Source: Porodaedalea pini
Lineage: Eukaryota > Basidiomycota > Agaricomycetes > Hymenochaetales > Hymenochaetaceae
Direction of reading: 5' to 3'
Assembly (NCBI GenBank): GCA_002794775.1
Contig: NBAY01000007.1
Span: 682,001-746,000, forward strand
Length of the DNA: 64,000 nt
Shown: piece after piece, positions 10,263-21,807 of the stretch
How the letters are laid out: every line of letters begins with the position of its first letter
Position numbering within the stretch: the stretch's first letter is position 1
Position numbers and translations under genes: made by a program
Notes under the pieces: generated by a model
What the model saw: the letters and a program-made list of their open reading frames with translations, nothing else
Told to the model about the DNA's origin: nothing
The model's database searches: none

Positions 10263-13200
10263 ATGCCGGAACAGCAAGATAATCAACAGGGAATGCACTA
10301 TGCCGAATATGAAGATAACGAGGAGCGGTTACTGTACATGGATTTGGACCTCGATGCAATCCAACCGCCAGATGGGATGCAGGAATACAATGCTCCCATT
10401 GCCAATTCTGCGACCATTTTTCACAACACTGTATCAGGGGACACAGCTACGCAGGAAAATTCGGAGACGGCACGAACACGCGGCATTGAAAAGCAGCCAG
10501 CGCCTATTGGAGGCTCGTCGGCATCGGGCACTTCTCGTGCGCCGAATCCAGAAGGCCAGCACGACGAGCACTGTCTGCGAATGGATGTAGACCGAGGCTC
10601 GGCAACTAGCGTAACATCCGACATCAACTGTACAAGGCCTACCTCTCACTCGGATTTTCCAGAACTCAAGTTGCGGTTTCCATTACCCGAGGATGTCATT
10701 GCTTTGCTCGTTTCTTATGACCTGGCCAAAAAAGATTTGCTCGAAAAACCTGGATTATCTCTGCCTCCTTGCGCAGATTTTGTTAAACAGAATATAACGG
10801 GTGAGGGAATGTCTGGATCGACGGCCCTTCCTCCTGTTCATGCATGCACTACATGCTCAATGCCGCTGCACGTTCCTGTGGAACGTAATGACGCATCATC
10901 GCAAGTAGCCAACCCTCCATCGGCCTACGACGGCCCGCGTCTCACTCCTTCCGCTTGTCTGAATCAACCCAATGGGTCAGTACACGAGTTGCGATCCCGA
11001 CCAGTGTGTTCGTTCAGTCAACGAGCTCGGCGGACGAAACCTCCGCTATGTCACAACCCTCTACAGAGCATCCTGATCGAAAAGAGGGAGAAGGAAAAAA
11101 GGTACCTCTAGAATTTGATAATCCATCGTCGCCACCGGTTTCGATCGCGACTGGTCCTCAACCTACCGCTTATGCTGCAATTTCTATTAATTCGAGCGAC
11201 ACCGATTTGCCTTCACAAGTACTCGAATCTTCTCGATCCCCTCCAGCTGGCGACGCAGGAGTAGAGAACGTGTCTGTTCAACCAATGCCATCACACCCTT
11301 CCTCTAAAGGCAATAATGCAAGCGCCACGAAGACCCAGCAAACGCCCACAGCAGGTCACGCTAAAGGAGCTTCGTATCAGCAGGCTTCTGCTCGATCTGC
11401 ACCCACGGGAGCACGTCCTCAGGCGGTAAACAAGTCGGAGGCCTCTTTGACGATGAAGGGAACACCCCAAAGCAACGAGTCGAACGAAGCTTCGGAGAAA
11501 GTAGGACAAAAAGAGTCGCGCAATGTCAGCTCCGCGCCATCCATTGCGATCTCACCTATGCAGCCTGAACAGTCAAGGGGCCCGAATTGCGCTGGAAAGA
11601 GAAAAGGCCCTTCGAGCAATGCATCGGGACGGACAAGGTCAACGAATAATCCTACCTCATCGTTTGCGGGTTTGCCGCTGCCGCCTCAACGTTCTGCAAA
11701 CAACACACCTCGCATAAATCACCCTATCCCTTCGAAACCACGGGGCTCCGCCGCGCCGCCACGCCCGTCCAAAGACGATACCCGTGCAACTCCTATGTCA
11801 AATGAGCCGAAGAAAACGGGCACTGCACGTTCTCGCACTGTGCCGAAGTCAGCGCCTGCGGCGTCGGATGGCCCCATCTCGAATACAGAGGCTACGACTG
11901 TAGGTCGGAAACGCAGTCGATCCCCCATGCCGAAGGTGGAGGATGGCAGCAATAGCGAGTCTGGATCTCTTGCGAGTGAACGCCCATCAAAGATATTGAA
12001 GGAAGGGCAGGTTGGTCCTAAGTCTCAGATTGAGGAAGAAGAGACGAGGATTACGGATCAATTGGCCGTTCCAGATGTCCTTGCTGAGCCTCAAGACTCG
12101 CAAGGATCACGTATTCGCATGCAAGTCGATGGAATCGCTGCTGGCCCAAACGTTGAATCGACAAACGGTTTAGAGTCAACTTTTGCTTCGCACGGTTCAC
12201 TTCCATTGCTACCCGAATCTCGCACTATCCCATCCGAACAGAGCGACGTCGTTGCTCATATTTCACCACCGCATACCGGCGTCGATCTATCTCACAATCG
12301 ACCTCCGTTTGACGAGGCGTCCTCCAACCCCAATCAAAGTCCATGCGAATCCTCTGAGCACAAGCCTATATTGGAGTTCTCTCAGTCAAACCGTGCAGGA
12401 GTAACTCCAACGTCACGTTCTTCCAATCCAAATGAACTAGCGGTACGGAAATCGACTCCGCCTGAGCCGCATACTCCGGCAAACGTACGAGATTCTCGAG
12501 GCGTCCGCGAGGTTCTCGACGAGAACATGCAACGATGTGGACGCTCATTCGAGCATCAGCCACGACAGGGCGACCATTGGTCTCCGTCTCCGTCTAGATC
12601 ACCTCTTGTCGCGATGAATTCATACCGACCCTCGCAATCATCAGAACTTATATCACGACTACCGAAAACAGCGCGCAATATGAAACAATACCCACCACGG
12701 ACGCCCATTCGAGCATCAGCCACGACAGGGTGACCATTGGTCTCCGTCTCCGTCTAGATCACCTCTTGTCGCGATGAATTCATACCGACCCTCGCAATCG
12801 TCAGAACGCACATCACGGGACACTCCGGAAGGTTACAGAGCAAATTACGACAGGGAGAGTACCCCGCGTCACGGGTCATCTTTCCATGTGCATTCGCCTG
12901 AGCATCACTCTCATAGACAACCACGGCAACGCGACCTGCCTGCTTACCGTTATAGTCCGTATGGCGACTCGGCGGGCCTTCGTAGTGACAATCGGCGGGA
13001 AGGCTTGCGCTCAACTTCAATACGTAACGACTCGAATCATCGTGATGGACTGCAACGCAGTCCCTGTCATTCCCGAGGACACAATCATGACCATTCTCGT
13101 CGTAGTCCCACTCCTCAAAGTGTTACGCAGCCCATTGTTTCGCGCAGCTCTCCACGACGTGCTACCGAAGATGATAGAAGATATGCATCGCAGGATAGAT

Positions 13201-14798
13201 CTCCAGCACATCCGAGTGTTGGTGTTGCCAATCCAGAGTCTGTTAACTTATCCTCGCACGGTGAGGTCGGTCATCCGCCATTTGACGATTCGAGCTACCA
13301 ACAGCTTCCTCCATCGGGTCATATTGACGAAGGCATAATTAATAGAAGAATCTCTGTACCAGAGACCGACGAGCCAGCCCCGAGTTCATTCCACAGAAAT
13401 GCGTCATCTTCTGTAGCTCCGTCGGGTCAGCAAGGAAGGGACGATCAGGGCAGCTTCAGCAACGAAACGCTGCATGCCAGGGATCACATACATCCGGAGC
13501 TCATACCCGAATCGCCGCCTGAAACATCCCGCACAGATCACGACCAACTTGGCGTTGACGCTGTGCAGCCCGACCACGACAGGCGGAATCATGCTTTGCC
13601 GACTCAGCCTGGTCTGCGCAGTCTGAGACATGACACCAACAATGTTACTCGAACGCCGTCTCAGGTCGCTAGTACTCCTGTTCCGATTGTATCCGAATGG
13701 CCCGTTGTTGCTCCTAAACAGCCGTTGCTGCTTCCTGAAGAGAGACGTGCTCCTGATGCTGTTCCCACCCCGCATGTAACAGAACAATCTCATGCTATTC
13801 CCCCGCATCAAGGTGGCAGTCCCGTTTTGTCACAGCCCCGCTTAAATAGTCTGGAGAGTGGACATGGCTCGCCTATCGGCATGCAGATAGTGGAGGAGGA
13901 ACATGGACCATCTGATTCTTTCAATCCTCCGGGTCTTGAGCTTCGACATATGCATGCCATTCAACCGTCGACTTCTTCGCCTCCCCCGCCTCGCCATGCG
14001 AATGCTACAGTCGAACAACCCTCTCCGGCTGCTGCGTCTCCGCCGAGGCATGGCCACCGAATCTCTATCTCACAGGATGATGCGCAAGCGCCATGTTCTA
14101 CAGTAGAAATAAGCGCAATGCAGAAGGAAGACGGCTCCATGGAGCATAACCTGAAGGAGGACGTTGACCTCAGTGATATTGTTGAGGCGCCGCCCGCACT
14201 AGACGTGACGAAAACGGCAGTCTCAAGTAATCCCTGCTCACTCGCCGGACGGATTTCACAGCAACCAGCGATTGTCTCTGAGACATATGGAACTGCTCAG
14301 CCTACAACACCTTCCCCGACGGAAGCAACAGCTGCCATTTGTTCTTCTCGTGGTTCAAGCGACGTACCCATATCCGTACCGGACTTTTCCGGCTTTGATT
14401 TTATGTTGATGCCTCACCCAGCTTCGCCTACTGAACGTGAAAACTCTGTGGCTCCTCACTTGCGAGATACATCTCCATCGATTGCTCCACTATCGCTTCC
14501 CGAACGTCTTGGTTTTGGTTGGCAGCCTCAACGCATAAATCCTCTTCCGCTTGTCGAACGTATAGGTCCTCCACTTGTCGAACGACTTTACCCTCTTCAT
14601 GCGCCCATCTGCACGAACACAGAGGGCGCAGAGGGCATGGACGAGGTCGAGGCTATGGACGACACCATGCTGAAGACGTCTCCCCGTGGACAATTTTATT
14701 TTTCGAAGTTAAGGATCGATTCTGAAGGAGTTCAGGTGAACTTTATGCTGTTTAAGTTGCCTTACAGGGAAGCAATTGACACTGCTTTTCAGCGATAA
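10263..14798 (+). pseudogene. frame-broken paralogue B of the giant low-complexity protein
   Basis: Three long frames follow one another: frame 0 from ATG 10263 to about 10950, frame +2 from about 10955 to 12733, and frame 0 again from about 12735 to stop 14798. Residues match paralogue A in the same order: acidic start (LLYMDLDLDA), KQPA...GSS, SQPSTEHPDRKE against SAPSTDQFVRKE, RKRSRSPMPKVED against RKRSRSSAVKAED, and DHWSPSPSRSPLVAMNSYRPS against DHWSPPRPQSGLVTDSYRPS. The C-terminus repeats the short motif (SLPERLG, PLVERIG, PLVERLY). The second frame change coincides exactly with a 160-bp tandem duplication. The first lies near 10930-10980, and no intron with correct phase was found for it. 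It may be a decaying duplicate, a gene with unrecognised introns, or an assembly artefact. The long preserved frames argue that breakage is recent. Function is unknown. Confidence 0.6.
12541..12860 (+). repeat. 160-bp tandem duplication inside paralogue B
   Basis: Bases 12541-12647 recur at 12701-12807 with three differences over 107 bp, a spacing of 160. The remainder of the two units is diverged. Because 160 is not divisible by three, the second copy is read in another frame. In the upstream frame, a C-to-T difference (GGGCGACC to GGGTGACC) makes a TGA ending at 12733. In the other frame, the second copy restores the match to paralogue A (SYRPSQSSERTSRD). Confidence 0.9.
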
Positions 14799-15274
14799 AT
14801 ATCCCGGCCTTTCCGAGCTGAACAATTAAGATCCGAAGAAATGGTGGTTTGATTTTCATCTTTCTATTTCTCTCTTTTTTCGATTAATCTTCTAAAGTCA
14901 TGCTCAATGCGTCGAGAGCTAATAGAATATGTCGCGTATGAAGAACGCGTGTCATTTATAAATTCTCGGTAATAAAAGTCAGAACTCCCAATTCAATAGC
15001 TTTGTTCAGTGAGGAAGAGTGTGCACAAGAAAAGCGTGGACAAGCCATCCGATTCCTATGCAACTCTGGAACTGCGATCTTATGTAAAACTTATCTATTT
15101 TATTTTAGAGTCATGAAACCCACGGTCACCTGATCTTATCACGTACATCATACACATTCTTCGGCATTGGCCGGGATTTACACAGCCTACTCTCCACAGC
15201 ACGCAGCACTTCAAAAGGATGCGTCTCACTCCTTTGCTTTCTGTCTCTGACCACTACCATATCCTCATACAACC
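14799..15274. other. intergenic, BRI3-like promoter side
   Basis: AT-rich sequence after paralogue B, turning pyrimidine-rich (CT/CA runs) within about 60 bp of the next start codon, as is common for fungal core promoters. No other element was recognised. Confidence 0.4.
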
Positions 15275-15842
15275 ATGGTGAGTAATGTTCTATCAGGCAT
15301 ATGCCTGGTTCTAACAGCTTTGCTTTACTAGACTGACCACATGAGAGAAATTGATGACGCCGGTTATGACGCTCCGAATGCAAAGGGTGCTGCACCTACT
15401 AACCCACCTTCGTACGATTATGCTACTGGAGGTACGCTTTCCGTAACATTCTTCTCACAATTTGCATTGATGTTTCGTACCCGCAGGCCAGAGTTCGATG
15501 AATGGCAAAGCACAGGCACCAAGCTCAGCCTCGCTCAAGCACCGACCTTCCCCCTCATACTCCCCGCCTTCCGCAGAACCCCTGCGTACGCCAGGTGGAG
15601 GCAATTTGTTCCACTACCAGCACCCTGCTACCGGTCACCTCATCAGTACCCCCTTGCCTCCGGACCATCCAGAAATGATCTGCTTGCAGGAGGGTCAGCA
15701 CGTCCGCACATCACGCTTCGGGATCTTGGGCGTGCTCGCCGCAGTATTCTGGTTTCCGCTCGGTATTGGTCTATGTCTTCTGGACCGCCGGGTTGTGTGC
15801 AGGCGCTGCGGACGTGTGATCGATGACGGTCTTTCGTGCTAG
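15275..15842 (+). CDS. small BRI3-like (brain protein I3 family) membrane protein
   Basis: Three exons: the start codon alone at 15275-15277, then 15332-15431 and 15487-15842, encoding 152 residues. The first intron begins immediately after ATG (ATG|GTGAGT). Without it the frame closes, which supports the split. The N-terminal half is Pro/Ser/Tyr-rich (MTDHMREIDDAGYD...). The C-terminal third has the family pattern: CLQEGQHVRTSRFG, a hydrophobic segment (LGVLAAVFWFPLGIGLCLL), then CRRCG. The cysteine pair after the membrane segment recalls the zinc-binding LITAF/BRI3 fold, which sits on endosomal and lysosomal membranes in animals. The role in fungi is not established. Confident for the family, less so for the cellular role. 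Confidence 0.8.
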
Positions 15843-17260
15843 GCGGCTGCGGCCCGCGGAGCCGTGCATGAGCCATAACTTCTGCCACTTCTTTTTTCCA
15901 TCTCTTTGAACTTTCCCCCCATATGTGCACATACATACCCGCCTATGTATTCATCTGTATCTGTATAATCTGTCTCTTATATACGCTGCTTACTTTATGA
16001 ACATCTCGGGCAACGGTCAATATTTCCATATATGCTAATGTTTGATAATTTTCCTCTTAGGGCCAAGGTCTCTTACACATCGTTTCGTCACTCACTCGCA
16101 CTGGGCGCATTGTAACAAGTGTATTCAGACGCACGCTTAAGAAACACATCTGTATGAGTGGATCTTTTCAGAGAAAAACCGCAAAAAAAACCACTGGCAT
16201 GAACTACGCTGACTTCTCTCATCGACCATAATAGTACAAGATTACCAGTAAGAGCTCGCACTACCCACATTCGCGCCTCCGTACCATGTTGAAGTGGGAG
16301 CAATTCTAAAACCACCGACACACCCGTATACCGTCAAGCCATTCACCGCTTGCGAAATTCATGCATTCACCACACGCGAAGCCAATCTCCTGACAATCTG
16401 ACTCGGTTGCTTATCGATATCGCAGAAGTCGCATCGAATCTCCTCTATACAGCACGTTGGTCATCGCTGCCAGTACTCACGAGGTATTGAGAAATCCCTC
16501 CTGTAACCTACATGCTAATGAGTTGCAGACTTTCCTTTGTCTTTTCATGTTTGCTGTCTTGTTGAAAAGGCATAGCGGGAGGTTCTGCCGGGTCATATAG
16601 CCATTCAAAGCATCTCAAGACATCTCGAACTGCGCGTCCGGAGAGCTTACGGAGACGCTTCTGCACCGTGACGGTTCCTCGCTCTTGCTTTAGACCAGTC
16701 CCACTTCGAACTTTCTGTCCTCTTGGCAATCAGAATTTCCCAGCTAAGACACGATACTCAGAAAGCTACCTCTCGACTCATGAGGCAGAAAGGACAAGAA
16801 AAGGACCATAGAACCGAGACCTTGCATACCAGTCGCGTATACCCTTTGCATTTTTCTCAGAAACCGTGTGTACTGGAACCCTTCTATTGCATGACACAGA
16901 CGTTCCGCGGCAGCCTCCATGCTTTTCATCGAGAGCAGAGGGTGTCGAGCTATCTATAACGGTTATTTAAAGGATAGAAGCATCGACACGCCAAGAATGC
17001 ATGCGACCTTCCCTCGAACATTGCCATATTTAGACCAACGATGTTCCATGCGACACCAGCGCAATGGAATCCGCCCACCGACTCTGTGAGCATCCGCTCG
17101 CTCAGTACCGACGCTATGGGCCCGTGCGCTTTTCATGTGAGTCCCAGCAGGACGCCTCCTTGATGTCCAACACGCTTTCCAGTGATGTTTCGCTCATATT
17201 GGTTTTTAACGAAAATTATGTCTTTAGCACGAACCTCATTGGCCGGTCTGCCTGGACTTG

Positions 17261-17291
17261 TGCGCCCATATACGATCCAGACTATGCGCCC
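17261..17291 (+). promoter_or_regulatory. two putative metal-response elements of the peroxidase gene
   Basis: TGCGCCC occurs at 17261-17267 and again at 17285-17291, both matching the TGCRCNC consensus reported in promoters of fungal manganese peroxidase genes. Inverted CCAAT motifs (ATTGG) lie nearby at 17198-17202 and 17238-17242. Position, 239-269 bp upstream of ATG, is plausible. Function is inferred only from the motif. Confidence 0.4.
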
Positions 17292-17458
17292 TGCTGAAGT
17301 ATCGCTCCCGTCGACAGCGAAAATCGAGACCACACCGATGTCATTACTCTCTGGCCGCATTCCGACTGGACAGACGGACTCGCGATCATTCGAAAGCCAA
17401 GAAACCCACAGCATCGCAATGACAAGGCCCTCAGTGCTGAAGGAATATTTTGTACAAG

Positions 17459-17466
17459 GTATATGA
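17459..17466 (+). promoter_or_regulatory. possible TATA box of the peroxidase gene
   Basis: GTATATGA lies about 70 bp upstream of the start codon and is followed by a CT-rich stretch typical of the transcription start region. Confidence 0.35.
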
Positions 17467-17529
17467 GGGAGGCGAACGAGTCGATTGAACTTCACTCCTC
17501 GAGTCCAATCCTCTCCTCTAACGATCGCA

Positions 17530-18932
<1,403 letters not shown>

Positions 18933-20036
18933 GAGGCTGTCAACCCCCACACCTCTTTTTTTTTTGCTTTCTCTTTTCGGGTGCCATTGAGACGACTCCC
19001 AAAGTGGAGGACCTTATGTATTGGGTAATGGATATCAGATGTATATATACAATGTGTACAGAATGCCTCGGATGAGCTCTACTCCGACATCTTCTCCCTG
19101 CAATCAATTCTGAAGTGATACTCGCAAGTTGTCGCTACGCCTTCGAGGACTGAGAGACAGTTGGAAGACATGAATGTTTGGAGCTTCACAAGTGCAAGTA
19201 GAGATAATCCTGACGTACCGTTGTGCATTTCACACTATGAACAACACACCATTCGCATGGAATCAGGGGCGTTGTTATTGGCCGGTTACACTGAATCGAA
19301 TAACATATCAATAAGAAAAGGTGAATTTAGACATGCCCCGTCACCTTGCGACGAGCTTTCTTGCAGAAATCGCAAGCCACAGAGCGTACTGGTCTGCCGG
19401 TTTGGGATAAAGAAGACTGATCATGGTTGTGGAATAACTGCTGCCAAGGTGCCATCACTCAGATCTACAAGGGACCGTTGAAGAATAATCAGTACTATGT
19501 AGTGGCCTTGATAGCAGTTCTTGAAATTTAATTCACTGAAATGAAGTTGAGTAAGGGATAAGAGGCTATCACCAGTAGTATCAGGGCCTGAGTTCCTCTT
19601 ATAATTTATATGCGCCTTGTCCTGCGCCGCAGCGCCTCCACACTGATTACGAGTACCCAGAAGCATCCTACCTTACCGCGCGTTACCATAGCAAAGCCAG
19701 TCTTATTCCCCAACAAGATCCCAGCCTTTAGACCGCGTCCTCAACTACCCGTCTTATGAGTACTTCTTATAGTTGCAGGTAATATAACTTTCAGAAGATG
19801 TTATACTCAGTATTCCGAGATAAGGTCGTAAGAACGAAAGAGAACGAAAAGGCCAGCACTTTCCTGCAGATCATATTCTTTAGAACGGCAGAATATACGC
19901 AGCTTTACAATTCCTTCACCGTTTCACTAGATAGCCAATACATACGCTGTCCTTTTACATGCCCGGGTCCTAGCGAAATCGTCCGTACATACGTATCATT
20001 ACAAGAAAAACGAGATCCTATATTTACGGCCAAACA
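18933..20036. other. convergent intergenic region
   Basis: 1.1 kb between the 3' ends of the peroxidase and the CUE-domain gene. Short frames only, and nothing recognisable. Confidence 0.4.
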
Positions 20037-21694
20037 CTACTTCCTCTCCTCTTCAAACGGATTCTCGACATAGTCGAGTTCATCCCCGTCCGCATCATGG
20101 TGTACGTTGACATTTGGTTGAGATGGTGTGCTGTCGAGGAGTGATACAGGTCGCTTGGCAGCATTCCGATCTTGGCTTTGAAATGCAACATCAACAGAAA
20201 TCCGTCAGTTCATTTACCGAGGATAAAGATGGAGAACTATGTGAGACTTACTGGGATCAACGTTTCCAGCGGGCGGAGGGCCAGCAGACGGGGGCCGCGG
20301 GGGATGCGCTCGGCAGGAGGTACAGAAACTGCGGGACTCGCAGTAGAAGACGGGAACCCCTGTCCTGCGGCAGGCTGTGCTTGCGGCACAGCATCGTACC
20401 CCTGTGTGTGTCCGTAGTTACTGCCTCCGCAGGCCGAGCGAAGTACTGTCCCTGCGGTTGAGGCTGAGAAGGGGGAGATGGCGACGTAGAGTACTGATTG
20501 TATTGATTCTGCCCCGTCGGAGCGCCCGCGCTCGCACCCGCGCCTGAGGGTGTACCAGATCCCCAGGATGTTTGAGGTGCTGAGCCCGATGGATTTCTTG
20601 CGACAAAACCATTTAGTAGGATGGTCTAGACTAAACAAGTGTATTGAGCATACCTTGATTGATCAAACTCCTGCATCTTCGCCTTTACCTTCGTCACTAG
20701 GGACGAAAACGTCTTCTTTCCGGCTACAGCAGTATTGAATTCGCATCATTAGTGGGAACATATATTGCACTCACTCTCAGCAAACTTGCTGAGATGCTCC
20801 TGCACCTCTGTCATCGTATCCTTTCCCCCGCCTCCAGCCGCTGACGGGCTCCCCCATGGCTCGTCTTCATCGTGGTAGGACCCTTGCTGCACGCGTGGTT
20901 GGTATGGGACGTTGCCGCCGCGCCTCTGGTTATGGCTTAGTGGGTACTGCTGGTCGGGATGCCAGGACGCTTGCTGTTGCTGCTCCTCGAGCATCAAACG
21001 ACGTGCGAGCTGCTCGTCGAGGTCGCTTTGGGACTGCATCAAGTATAAGATATGTAAGCAGCTAGGATGGTAAAAGTGAGTGGTACATACTGGAGCATTG
21101 GCCTGTTGGGAGACGTAGTTTGGATCGCTCATCCCAAGCAAGACATCTGCGGCGCGCTCCTGGTCGCCGTTCACGGATTCCAGCACGGATTGTCTGATCA
21201 CAAGAGTATACTATTATCGAGATATTCAGGGACAAATGGAAGTGGGCTCACAAAATGGCAACATCAAAATCCGGGAACATTGCCCTCAAACTCTCAACCT
21301 CAGGGGAGATGCGCACGGCCGGCGGGGCTGCAGCTTGAGGCCGCGCTGGGAGATCAGGTGTAGGTTCTTCCTCCAATGCATGGGGTACCTCTTCAGCTTC
21401 TGTGGTCCGTACAAGGTCGGTCGGCTCTTCCGTATGAACATCACTGCCTGCGACTGATGGTGCAGGGGCATCGGAGGACGCGACTGGCTTGCTCGTCTCC
21501 GTGTCCACAGTAGGCTCATTGTTCGGGATGAGGTTGCTCTGCGAAGACGCTCTCTCGGGATTGTCTGAGGTCGTCATCTGGCTGTCCCGTAGACTCGTGT
21601 AGCCACTCGTGGTTGCGTTGTGCTCGTCGTCGTGGTGAACTCTTTTTGAGTTATAATGGCTGCGCAGCGTGTCGCGGTGACGCGCTTTGGTCAT
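20037..21694 (-). CDS. CUE-domain ubiquitin-binding protein, Cue5-like
   Basis: Clear exons on the minus strand are 21694-21252, 21193-21091, 21033-20775, 20723-20654, an exon starting at 20613, and a last exon 20170-20037. The CUE domain is SPEVESLRAMFPDFDVAILQ followed by SVLESVNGDQERAADVLLGM, with the MFP and LL landmarks. After it come a Q-rich linker, a helix (TMTEVQEHLSKFAE), TFSSLVTKVKAKMQEFDQ, a Pro/Gln/Ser-rich low-complexity part, and the end KRPVSLLD...DELDYVENPFEEERK. Yeast Cue5 links ubiquitinated cargo to Atg8 during selective autophagy. The same role here is inference. Between about 20460 and 20252 protein-like sequence moves between frames, so the exon structure there is unresolved. 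An internal ATG at 21577 (MTTSDNPE) is an alternative start. Confidence 0.75.
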
Positions 21695-21807
21695 ATTGTC
21701 CCACGCCTGCTAAAGCGGAATGGCAGTTTTAGCTGAGCCAGTTTGCGGGATTCAATTTACCCACTGGACAGCATCAAACCTCCTGGTGAGCAAGGTCGAT
21801 AGTCGAT
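21695..21807. promoter_or_regulatory. short divergent promoter, CUE gene / Rkm4-like gene
   Basis: Only 113 bp separate the two start codons if the upstream CUE-gene start is used, so the genes must share promoter sequence or overlap in their leaders. Confidence 0.5.

Larger units (their letters stand above)
15843..17529. other. long intergenic region upstream of manganese peroxidase
   Basis: 1.7 kb with only short frames on either strand and no recognised gene. The proximal 330 bp carry candidate peroxidase promoter elements listed separately. A TATTTAAAGG sequence near 16964 is too distant to assign. Confidence 0.4.
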
